From Chlorogloeopsis fritschii PCC 6912 (GTDB taxonomy: Bacteria > Cyanobacteriota > Cyanobacteriia > Cyanobacteriales > Nostocaceae), in contig NZ_AJLN01000119.1 of NCBI RefSeq assembly GCF_000317285.1, forward strand, positions 1 to 38,219: 38,219 nt of DNA, in the 5' to 3' direction. Shown here in pieces: positions 7,767 to 15,055 of this stretch. Position 1 is the first letter of the stretch; each line of letters opens with the position of its first letter. Both the position numbers and the translations under genes were made by a program. Under the pieces are notes generated by a model. It saw only the letters and a program-made list of their open reading frames with translations, was not told the origin of the DNA and ran no database searches.

Positions 7767-8951
7767 ATGGCAGCAATTGAATTAAGTCTGGCACTTCTAT
7801 CTTTATTAATTTGGGTGGGGTTGCTGATTGGGCGAGGGCAGTTTTGGCAAATAGATCGGCAATTAGCAGTTGCACAAACACAGGATGAAGGATTGCCATC
7901 AGTTTGTGCAGTCATTCCTGCCCGTAACGAAGCAGATTTACTGCCAATCACCTTGCGATCGCTTTTAACTCAAGACTACCGGGGCTTGTTTACCATTTTT
8001 TTGGTAGACGATCGCAGTACAGATGGAACAGCTGAAGTTGCCAAACAAACTGCCCAAGCACTGCACAAAGACAACCAATTACAAATTATTACTGCCAAAC
8101 CATTACCTTCTGGATGGACAGGTAAACTTTGGGCAATGGAGCAAGGCGTACAACAAGCAATAGAAACACTCCAGTCTAATTATCTACCAGAACCAGACTA
8201 CTTTTTGTTCACTGATGCAGATATTGAACACGATTCCGCAAATCTCTCCCATTTGGTTGCGAAGGCACAACAGGAAGATTTAGAGCTGGTTTCGGTGATG
8301 GTACGACTGCGATGTGAGAACCTGTGGGAAAAACTTTTGATCCCAGCTTTTGTTTTTTTCTTTCAAAAACTTTACCCTTTTCGCTGGGTTAATAATCCAG
8401 ATAAATCAACTGCTGCTGCTGCGGGGGGCTGTATTTTAATTCGCCGAGAAGCACTAGAGCGGATTGGGGGTATACAAGTAATTCGGCAAGCGTTAATTGA
8501 TGATTGTGCCCTTGCTCATGCAGTCAAGTCTAGCGGTAACGGGCGCATTTGGCTAGGACTTAGCAATTCGGCTCGCAGCCTGCGCCCCTATCCTTCTCTC
8601 GCTACCATTTGGGATATGGTTGCCCGCACAGCCTTTACTCAACTCAACTATTCGCCGTTATTGTTAGCTGGAACGGTAGTGGGGATGACGTTAGTTTACA
8701 TGGTTCCACCTTTGAGTTTAATTCTGGGCGGGTTGACGGGGAATTGGTTGGTAGCAGTGATAGGTTTATTGGCATGGCTGTTGATGTCGCTAGCTTACTT
8801 ACCGATAATCCGCTTTTATAAATGTTCTTCTTGGCTGGCTTTGTGTTTACCGGGAATTGCTTTTCTTTATACAGTCATGACTGTAGATTCCGCAGTGCGT
8901 CATTGGCAAGGGCGGGGTGGCGCTTGGAAAGGGCGGGTTTATCAGGTGTAA
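7767..8951 (+). CDS. hpnB: Hopanoid-associated glycosyltransferase HpnB
   Basis: A 394-residue membrane-bound GT-A (family 2-like) glycosyltransferase. There is an N-terminal membrane helix (residues 3-23), then PSVCAVIPARNEADLLP (~44-60), VDDRSTDGT with D81/D82, GWTGKLWAMEQG, the metal-binding DAD at 150-152 (FTDADIEH), an Ala/Gly segment (AAAAGGCILI), the acceptor-side LIDDCALA, and several C-terminal membrane helices (about 290-375). This layout, including 'PLPSGWTGKLWAM', is that of HpnB, which co-occurs with shc in many hopanoid clusters. Its substrate has not been settled, and sugar addition to a hopanoid is inferred from context. The start ATG 7767 has AAGG close upstream. Divergent to shc. 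Confidence 0.93.
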   Translation: MAAIELSLALLSLLIWVGLLIGRGQFWQIDRQLAVAQTQDEGLPSVCAVIPARNEADLLPITLRSLLTQDYRGLFTIFLVDDRSTDGTAEVAKQTAQALHKDNQLQIITAKPLPSGWTGKLWAMEQGVQQAIETLQSNYLPEPDYFLFTDADIEHDSANLSHLVAKAQQEDLELVSVMVRLRCENLWEKLLIPAFVFFFQKLYPFRWVNNPDKSTAAAAGGCILIRREALERIGGIQVIRQALIDDCALAHAVKSSGNGRIWLGLSNSARSLRPYPSLATIWDMVARTAFTQLNYSPLLLAGTVVGMTLVYMVPPLSLILGGLTGNWLVAVIGLLAWLLMSLAYLPIIRFYKCSSWLALCLPGIAFLYTVMTVDSAVRHWQGRGGAWKGRVYQV

Positions 8952-9097
8952 TGAAGAAAGGCAGTACTTTAACTTCGCTCAGTAACCGGGCAAGAGCAGA
9001 AGGGAAAAATTTTCTTCACAACGGCTTGAAGGTTGTTGGTGATAGAGTTTACTGATTTTGGAAAAGCTTGGTTGGCAACTGGCAGAATTGAAAACTC

Positions 9098-9205
9098 ATG
9101 GCTGAATCATTAAATGATGCAATTACCAGAATGCAAAAACTGCGGCAAGAAGTGGCGTTGGATAAAACCTCAATCTGCTTCATGATAGAAGAGGGGCGAA
9201 GATAA
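9098..9205 (+). pseudogene. Short ORF resembling the start of a small cyanobacterial antitoxin-like protein
   Basis: A 35-codon frame (MAESLNDAITRMQKLRQE... FMIEEGRR) just upstream of the AbiEii-like gene. Many small cyanobacterial toxin-antitoxin partners begin 'M..AL..AI.RMQKLP.E.QD.IA..IL-EEI'. This ORF keeps the first half and EE near the end but looks scrambled between them. Either a decayed antitoxin remnant or chance. It gives possible context for an orphan toxin-family gene. Low certainty. Confidence 0.3.
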
Positions 9206-9261
9206 TAAGATGCAGTTTATAGCGTTTCCCGACCCAGTGAGGTACAGGAAGAAATAATTAA

Positions 9262-9290
9262 CCACAGATGAACACAGATGAACACAGATA
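9262..9290 (+). repeat. Three 10-bp tandem repeats spanning the start codon of the AbiEii-like gene
   Basis: CACAGATGAA is repeated (CACAGATGAA, CACAGATGAA, CACAGATAAA), a common dispersed sequence. The ATG used for the next gene (9278) is the second of the two ATGs in the array. The first ATG (9268) opens an eight-codon out-of-frame reading that ends at TAA 9289-9291. Confidence 0.7.
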
Positions 9291-10270
9291 AATTTGTACC
9301 TGAGCAGACTAGAAACCGCTATATTAAACCTCAAATTCAAATACCGGAAAAATTACCCTTTTTAGAAAGATTATGTTGGCAAAGAGAAGATATAGAAAAT
9401 CTTACTCTTTTAGAGATGCTCAGAATATATGAACGAGGGTGGCATTACCGAGGAGTTTTAGGCGATTTGAGCCAAACAGAAGCTTTATTTGTGCAGCAGT
9501 TAGCTCAATATTATGGTTCATGGTTAAAAGCGCAAATGTTTGACAGGGAATTTCATCAAAAAATTTTAAGGGTTCTGAATCAATTAAATGCTAATTTTTT
9601 ATTAGAATGTGGCGCATATTTTGGCGATGGTACTCTGGTTAGCTTAAATCATGGAGAATATAGATTAAGCAAGGATATAGATTTTCTTTGTTCCACTGGT
9701 GCTGGCTATCGGCTACTGCGACAAAAAATAGCTGAAAATCAATATAATGCCCTCTTTAATACTCAAAATAATCTCAGCCTACCCGCAGAAATCAAAGCTG
9801 ACCAATACGGGGTAAGATTTGCAATTATAGTTGATGAAACTCTGATTAAATTTGAGATTATTATGGAGGGACGTATCGAATTGGGAGAACCAGATTATCC
9901 CAGTTGGTCGCCCGTACCATGCTTAAATGAAATTGACTGTTTTGCTGAAAAACTTTTAGCTAATTCTGATAGATGGAATGATTCCTCGGTAGAATCGAGA
10001 GATTTAATTGATTTAGCGATCCAAAGGCTTAAGTCTCCAATCCCAAAAGAGGCAATTGAGAAGGCAGAAACAGCCTATCCCGTGATTGAACCTTTAAAAA
10101 AAGCAATATCCTTTTTCCAAAATAACCCTAATTACCGAGATAAATGTTTTACTGCTTTGCGAATTGTCAAGCCCAGTAAAATTCTTGATGGTATTGATTT
10201 AATAGCAGCGGATTTAGGTTTAGAAAAGACAGCTAGAACTTTTAACGAATATAGACAAGACGGAGAATGA
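9278..10270 (+). CDS. Nucleotidyltransferase, AbiEii/AbiGii toxin family
   Basis: A 330-residue protein of the nucleotidyltransferase superfamily to which AbiEii toxins belong. The active-site region is FGDGTLVSLNHGEYRLSKDI-D at residues 115-135: a glycine-rich GDGT, a conserved YRLS, then D133-x-D135 as metal ligands. Further on, CFAEKLLANSDRW supplies the conserved Lys region, and SRDLIDLAI matches the 'RD-hDL' motif. AbiEii enzymes add nucleotides to tRNA or other targets and are normally paired with an AbiEi antitoxin. No AbiEi gene is adjacent; only the short ORF at 9098-9205 precedes it. The start codon lies in a 10-bp tandem repeat, so the exact N-terminus is uncertain. No HIP1 octamer occurs in the gene, which hints at acquisition. 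Role as toxin or abortive infection factor is inferred. Confidence 0.82.
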   Translation: MNTDKFVPEQTRNRYIKPQIQIPEKLPFLERLCWQREDIENLTLLEMLRIYERGWHYRGVLGDLSQTEALFVQQLAQYYGSWLKAQMFDREFHQKILRVLNQLNANFLLECGAYFGDGTLVSLNHGEYRLSKDIDFLCSTGAGYRLLRQKIAENQYNALFNTQNNLSLPAEIKADQYGVRFAIIVDETLIKFEIIMEGRIELGEPDYPSWSPVPCLNEIDCFAEKLLANSDRWNDSSVESRDLIDLAIQRLKSPIPKEAIEKAETAYPVIEPLKKAISFFQNNPNYRDKCFTALRIVKPSKILDGIDLIAADLGLEKTARTFNEYRQDGE

Positions 10271-11013
10271 CAATATTTAAGGTATTTAGCCTGTCTCCTA
10301 CGTCTATGTTTGTGAGCAAGAAACTTCGAGTCTGATGGCTCTCAATTTGTACCTTGCCCCTAATTAGCCTGGAACTTAAGTACCCTAAGGGAAGCCGCCC
10401 GGAGGGCGTCTACCATGCTAATAGTTCAAGTCAGTTAAAACTAACTGAACATCCTGTACCAATTCAAAATACCTGCGGAAGCCGCTAGCTAGCGCAACGC
10501 CTAACGGCGAATGCGTCTACAAAATACCCTGCACCGAAGCCGCCTTGCGTCTACAAACTTTAAAAAGCGTCAGATGCTGTCTGGATTTTAAAGTTTGCAT
10601 CTGTGAAATCTTGCACCATTCTCAATAACCGTAAGGTGGGCACTGCGTAACTTTCCTCAAATCCTTATTTTTACGTTGTGGAAAGTGCCCACCCTACAAA
10701 AATTGCTTGGATTTCCACCATGCGTACAGTTGCGATCGCCCTTCCATCAATAGACATTAGCGGCGGTTTTTGCGGATACTCTTCAGCGTTACTTGGCACT
10801 CCTCACTCATTACCTACGTCAATTACCTGACTAAGCTAAATCTGCATCAGTGTTCCTGGTGAAGTAATTTAGTGATTGGATTGAATGGAAGTTTATAAAT
10901 TAACCTCATTATTCAGCATAAATGCATAAATATCTAGAAACTCATGGCAACTCATCTCTAAGAGATAAAGTATAAAATTTAACGCTAAGTTCGCTAACTT
11001 ATTATCTATACTT
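10271..11013. other. 740-bp gene-free region of repeats before the glycosidase-protease gene
   Basis: Contains repeated modules of the type GAAGCCGC ... GCGTCTAC at about 10391-10411, 10483-10520 and 10536-10556, then a complete 59-bp inverted-repeat element at 10635-10693. The last 200 bp are AT-rich and probably carry the promoter for the gene starting at 11014. No coding frame is supported. Confidence 0.55.
10635..10693 (+). repeat. 59-bp miniature inverted-repeat element (complete copy)
   Basis: Perfect 10-bp terminal repeats GGTGGGCACT (10635-10644) and AGTGCCCACC (10684-10693) flank a 39-bp core. The core matches the copy at 4915-4966 in reverse orientation. It could fold into a single hairpin-based structure in RNA. 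Non-autonomous mobile element is the likely nature; no flanking duplication is certain. Confidence 0.7.
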
Positions 11014-13158
11014 ATGCAACTACCTTTCATTTACCCAATAAAGCGTCTTCTCCCAGTTCTGTTTGCGATCGCATTTGCTACAGTACTGCTACTAGAAAAC
11101 CTCACTCCTGTCACTGCTCAACTCTCCCAATCACCCGCCCAAGAAATTCGCGGTGTTTGGCTAACTAATAATGACTTTGACATCCTCAGGCATCGCGCCA
11201 AACTACAAGATGCAATTGAGCAATTGCGTCGAATGAACTTTAACACAATCTACCCCGTGGTTTGGAATGATGGCTATACAAAATATCCCAGTGCAGTAGC
11301 GCAACGAATGGGTATCCCTTTTTTCTTCAAAGGTGCAGAGGGACAAGATGTAATTGCAGATATCATTGCTCAAGCCCGTCGCCAAGGTTTACTCGCGATC
11401 CCGTGGTTTGAGTTTGGCTTCATGGCTCCTCTAACTTCAGAACTGGCATCAGAACATCCAAATTGGCTAACACAAAAGCGGGATGGCACCCAAACTTCAA
11501 TTAGTGCTGCGGGTGAGGTGGCGTGGCTTAATCCTTTCCACCCAGAAGTGCAAAAGTTTATTACCGATCTTGTGGTGGAAGTGGTTACCAAATATAACGC
11601 TGATGGTATTCAATTTGACGACCACATGAGTTTACCTGTGGATTTTGGTTACGACAAGTACACAATTGACCTGTACACTAAGGAAACGGGCAATCCTCCC
11701 CCACCCAATCCTCAAGCTCAAGCATGGATGCAATGGCGGGCAGATAAAATCACAGCGTTTATGATCAAGCTCAACCAAGCTGTGAAAGCAAGAAAACCCA
11801 ATGCAATTTTTTCTGTTTCTCCTAATTACTACGATTTTGCTTACAAATTTCAATTGCAAGACTGGCTTAACTGGGTGCGCCTGGGTATTGTAGATGAGCT
11901 TGTCATGCAAGTTTACCGTGATGATTTACAAACTTTTAACAGTAAACTTACTCGCCCAGAAATTATCGAAACGCAACAATTAATACCTACTGGCATAGGT
12001 ATTATGTCAGGATTGAGAAATCGCCCAGTTTCTATGCAACAAATCCAGTCTCAAGTACGGGCTGCTCAAGGACGTGGTTTAGGTGTAGTCTTTTTCTACT
12101 ACGAAAGCCTTTGGGATTATGCGCCAGAACCTGTAGGGCAACGACAAAATGGATTTCTAGCCCTTTTTCCCAACCAGGTTTTGCGGGATATCTCCCAAAT
12201 CACAACCCGCAAACCAAGCTATAATTCCCTATCACTTCCCTTGTATACAAAAGGTTCCGTCGGGCAAAGAACTCGCGGCTATTTTCTAGAGGTAGCAGTG
12301 GCAGGTGGGCAGCCAAGACGGATTTTAATGGATACAGGCTCCGCAGGATTGAGAGTTCCGAAAGAGTTTTTGGGAAATTTCCCCATCCGCAGAACGGGTA
12401 AAGTTGTCAAGGAAGTATTAAATGATGGCACTATCCTACAAGGAGAATTAGTTTATACTAATGCACGGATTGGGCCGATTCCAACAGAGGAACCGATTCC
12501 CGTGCAGGTTGTTACTAGTCGCCAATGTATCGCTCAAAAACCTAATTGTTCTGCCAAAAGTGGGACGCCCTTCTCTGGTATTATCGGTGTCAACTATTTT
12601 GAAAAGTCATTACCCCATAATCCATTGAGAAAATTACCAGGAAATTTCAGTAATGGATTTATTGTTACTGGTAATAGTAATGGCGGTAACAGTAGTCTAA
12701 TTCTCGGTTTGACAGCAGAGAATCGAGAAGGTTTTAAAATGACTTCCCTAAGCAAACAACCTGCGATTAGTGGCATACCTGGCAGCAGATGGGATTCTAG
12801 ACTCAATGGAGTTTGTATAACTATCACTGGAAGCTCAATGAACAATACCTGTAACAGCAAAATGCTCACCGATACAGGAACAAATAGTGGTTTTACTGAA
12901 ATTAAGTCTGCTTCTCTTGCGGGTAAACTCAAACCAGGAAAGTTACGCCCAGAAAATAAGGTACAGGTAACAATTCCTGGCATTTTTGACTACAGCGTTG
13001 TGCCGGGAAACCGCGACGGGTTTGATCTGTGGAATATTAATGTATCTCCAGGGGCACAGCATCCTGTGGTTGTGAATAGCGGGATCGGATTTTTTGATAA
13101 ATATGATGTGCTCTTCGATCCAATTAACGGGCAGCAAGGTTTTCGCGATCGCAATTAA
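11014..13158 (+). CDS. Secreted family-10-like glycosyl hydrolase fused to a pepsin-like aspartic protease domain
   Basis: A 714-residue exported protein. Signal peptide 1-35 (RLLPVLFAIAFATVLLLENL...VTA-QL). Residues ~43-390 are a GHL10/DUF187-type (YngK-like) TIM-barrel: EIRGVWLTNNDFD, LRRMNFNTIYPVVWNDGY, AIPWFEFGFM, NPFHPEVQKFITDLV, DGIQFDDH with D202/D203, VMQVYRDD. Residues ~405-710 look like a bilobed pepsin-fold protease: RILMDTGSAGLRV with D440, FSGIIGVNYF, GGNSSLILGL, then a second DTG (MLTDTGTNSGFTEI) with D620. The two DTG motifs are 180 residues apart, close to the 183 of pepsin (D32/D215). Both catalytic Asp are present, so the protease half may be active. I do not know a characterised example of this fusion. 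Possible targets are cell wall or extracellular polysaccharide and protein; that is inference. Tail-to-tail with the next gene, no spacer. Confidence 0.85.
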   Translation: MQLPFIYPIKRLLPVLFAIAFATVLLLENLTPVTAQLSQSPAQEIRGVWLTNNDFDILRHRAKLQDAIEQLRRMNFNTIYPVVWNDGYTKYPSAVAQRMGIPFFFKGAEGQDVIADIIAQARRQGLLAIPWFEFGFMAPLTSELASEHPNWLTQKRDGTQTSISAAGEVAWLNPFHPEVQKFITDLVVEVVTKYNADGIQFDDHMSLPVDFGYDKYTIDLYTKETGNPPPPNPQAQAWMQWRADKITAFMIKLNQAVKARKPNAIFSVSPNYYDFAYKFQLQDWLNWVRLGIVDELVMQVYRDDLQTFNSKLTRPEIIETQQLIPTGIGIMSGLRNRPVSMQQIQSQVRAAQGRGLGVVFFYYESLWDYAPEPVGQRQNGFLALFPNQVLRDISQITTRKPSYNSLSLPLYTKGSVGQRTRGYFLEVAVAGGQPRRILMDTGSAGLRVPKEFLGNFPIRRTGKVVKEVLNDGTILQGELVYTNARIGPIPTEEPIPVQVVTSRQCIAQKPNCSAKSGTPFSGIIGVNYFEKSLPHNPLRKLPGNFSNGFIVTGNSNGGNSSLILGLTAENREGFKMTSLSKQPAISGIPGSRWDSRLNGVCITITGSSMNNTCNSKMLTDTGTNSGFTEIKSASLAGKLKPGKLRPENKVQVTIPGIFDYSVVPGNRDGFDLWNINVSPGAQHPVVVNSGIGFFDKYDVLFDPINGQQGFRDRN

Positions 13159-13581
13159 TTAGGTTGCTGCTTTCTTTCCACTCCCATTACCTTCCACACT
13201 GGCAACAAACGCAGGTTGCTGTGAATTGGGAGTTGGCGGCTCACCTCGCAGCCCTTTGCGACGCTGGTTTTTGGGAACTCCTCCCGCCATGCTGTACTCT
13301 GTGCTGCTTTTGCCATATCGAGTCGCAACTCCCAACAGCATATGCTCTGCCATATCTGCCAACTCGCGCTCTGTTTGGAGCATTTCACGGTATAACTTAT
13401 CCAAGTTGGAAAGGGCAGTATTGTAGGTATTTTCTTGAGTTCGCATCTTCTCAATAAGAGTTGAGAAGGTAGATAAGGTAAGTCCATTGCCTACATTTAA
13501 ATTCGGATCAATTGAGTTCATGCTAGCCGCACGACGCACTGCTCTTTCTAAAATTTTAGAGCTTCTTTTTTGACGAGCCAT
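13159..13581 (-). CDS. Conserved hypothetical cyanobacterial helical protein
   Basis: A 140-residue protein of unknown function. Basic N-terminus (MARQKRSSKILERAVRRAASM), then NSIDPNLNVGNGLTLSTF, a long helix/coiled-coil stretch (~45-95: LIEKMRTQENTYNTALSNLDKLYREMLQTERELADMAE in outline), 'MLLGVATRYGKSSTEYSMAGGVPKNQRRKG', and a low-complexity Pro/Gln/Gly tail. The GVA-RYGKDS-EYEMAGG-like segment recurs, as I recall, in small cyanobacterial hypotheticals, which supports it being a real gene. The start ATG 13581 precedes the basic helix. Its stop (TAA, 13159-13161) directly abuts the stop of the convergent glycosidase-protease gene with no base between. Possible nucleic-acid or structural role; not identified. 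Confidence 0.7.
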   Translation of the reverse strand: MARQKRSSKILERAVRRAASMNSIDPNLNVGNGLTLSTFSTLIEKMRTQENTYNTALSNLDKLYREMLQTERELADMAEHMLLGVATRYGKSSTEYSMAGGVPKNQRRKGLRGEPPTPNSQQPAFVASVEGNGSGKKAAT

Positions 13582-13763
13582 AATCTACACCTTCTTCTCA
13601 ATTACGGGTAATAATATTTACTTTAATAATTTCCCGTATTGATTGCCTTGAGAGTATTTCGGCAAATCTGCAATAGCTTTTGCTACAAAGCGATCGCGAT
13701 CGTGAGTGCAAGAATTACTGATATGAGTTAGCAAATAAGTAAATTAAGAATGTAATTTGCCGT

Positions 13764-14036
13764 TTGCTTGCGGAAAACACTAAAATGAGTGCGCGATCTA
13801 CCGAAATGAGAAGGCAATTAGGCTTTTTGAGTAAGCAATATGCCTTTTTGCCTGCGGAAAATACCTTTAGGAGTGCGCGATTTACTGAAATGAGAAAGCA
13901 TTTAGGCTTTTTGAGTAAGCAATATGCCTTTTTGCTTGCGGAAAACACCAAAATGAGAAAGCGATCGGGCATTTTGAGAACTCATTTAAGCATTTTGAGT
14001 AAGCAATATGCCTTTTTGCTTATTGAATCGACTTGA
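13764..14036 (+). repeat. Nested tandem repeat: 84-bp unit made of four 21-bp subunits, open in frame
   Basis: The sequence GAGTAAGCAATATGCC starts at 13829, 13913 and 13997, an exact 84-bp period over slightly more than three units. Each 84-mer divides into four 21-mers, each starting (A/T)TG in frame. Read on the plus strand this gives seven-residue steps: MRRQLGF, LSKQYAF, LPAENTF, RSARFTE, MRKHLGF, LSKQYAF, LLAENTK, MRKRSGI, LRTHLSI, LSKQYAF. A plus-strand frame is open from TTG 13764 to TGA 14036, but it has no ribosome site and the complementary strand is also open (13715-13972). Whether it is translated is unclear. It fills most of the 495-bp gap 13582-14077. The rest holds overlapping HIP1 sites near 13690 (GCGATCGCGATCG) and the upstream region of the helical protein gene. 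Confidence 0.75.
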
Positions 14037-14077
14037 TCTATTTTTTCGATACTGTTGGATTTAAATACAACCCCTAT

Positions 14078-15055
14078 CTATTCGTCAATTAACCATCCGC
14101 GCTGTATACCATGTTCAATCCCGCCAGTCCAATCCATTATTAAATGGTTTCGCACCTTTTTAAAGAGGTGTTGCACAACAATCGGGTTAATTGGATTTTT
14201 GACATAGGTTAATTCGTATCTAAACTCTCGGTCAGTATTTTTCTGCTGACGTAGTACATAAATTTGGTCAACCTTATATTTTCGTAAATTTACATCACTG
14301 GTTAGCTTAACCCACTCCATGACCACAAGATACAAACTATTAGGATTTCTTGCCTTTAAATCTTCTGCTGCGCGTGAAGAACCTTCAAGCATAGTTTTGT
14401 CAAGGTACGTCTTACACTCGATTGCAACAACTGGTATGTCAAAAATGTGTGTCTCGGTGTTACCTGTAACTGTCACCTCAGAATATGTACTTGGCTCTTC
14501 TTTTAGAAGAGGAAGTATCTCACCAGTATTTTCATCTTGCTCTGGGGGAGGTGCTGCTTCAAATGATACTTGAATAGTTGCACCAATGACAAAATCATGA
14601 TCCTTCTTCTCAATCCGCGCATACGGTCGCTTGAGCATTTCAGAATATTTTGGTGGCACAAAGAAGATATCTTTAAATGTATGTGACTTACCAATAAGAG
14701 CGTTTTCTCCAAAATCTCCTGTCAAATCTTTAAATAAATAATAAAGAAATTCCTCTAAAACACTAGAATGAAGGTTTGATCTTGAGTCAAATTTTTCAGC
14801 ATAATGCTGCTGATCTAAAAAATCTTTGTATGTAGAGAGAAGCTCTACTCTTTCAGCAATTATTGCGTCATCCTGCTCAGTAGGTTTTGATGTTGGGCCG
14901 ATTAAATTCATATTGGCTAAATGCCATTTATTGTACTCAGTTCTAATTTCGTTGAGGTATTTTCTACTATCGACGTCTCTATATTTGGTACGATGGTTTT
15001 CCTTCTGCTCAAGGTTAGAGCCATGAACTAGCGGATTTCTATCAGTTGTTGGCAT
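14078..15055 (-). CDS. Type II restriction endonuclease, Bpu10I family
   Basis: A 325-residue endonuclease. The recognisable signature is FDIPVVAIECKTYLDKTMLEGSSRAAEDLK (in outline, residues 205-233). E213-C-K215 forms the E-x-K half of a PD-(D/E)xK site, and an upstream acidic residue is in KDHDFVIGA (D154 or D152). Together with FDSRSNLHSSVLEEFLYYLF (~90-108) and the 'LYLVVMEWVKL' strand this matches the Bpu10I family, whose prototype cuts within CCTNAGC with two non-identical subunits. Here there is a single subunit gene. The start ATG 15055 lies inside the end of the methyltransferase gene (28-nt overlap), with GAGAAATTAGAG upstream as ribosome site, which suggests translational coupling so that methylase is made first. 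The exact specificity cannot be read from sequence. Confidence 0.87.
   Translation of the reverse strand: MPTTDRNPLVHGSNLEQKENHRTKYRDVDSRKYLNEIRTEYNKWHLANMNLIGPTSKPTEQDDAIIAERVELLSTYKDFLDQQHYAEKFDSRSNLHSSVLEEFLYYLFKDLTGDFGENALIGKSHTFKDIFFVPPKYSEMLKRPYARIEKKDHDFVIGATIQVSFEAAPPPEQDENTGEILPLLKEEPSTYSEVTVTGNTETHIFDIPVVAIECKTYLDKTMLEGSSRAAEDLKARNPNSLYLVVMEWVKLTSDVNLRKYKVDQIYVLRQQKNTDREFRYELTYVKNPINPIVVQHLFKKVRNHLIMDWTGGIEHGIQRGWLIDE

Noticed and set aside
8951-9055. 34-codon ORF starting at the hpnB stop (TAATG overlap)
   Set aside because: The start/stop overlap is suggestive, but the peptide has no recognisable character and it is too short to claim.
12594-12983. 129-codon minus-strand frame within the pepsin-like half of the fusion
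   Set aside because: Antisense to a domain with both DTG motifs in the plus frame.
13715-13972. Minus-strand frame with repeated CLLKKPK segments
   Set aside because: It is the complement of the 84-bp repeat and simply inherits its periodicity; no ribosome site or family.
13764-14036. CRISPR array
   Set aside because: The units are contiguous diverged tandem repeats without unique spacers, and no cas gene is near.
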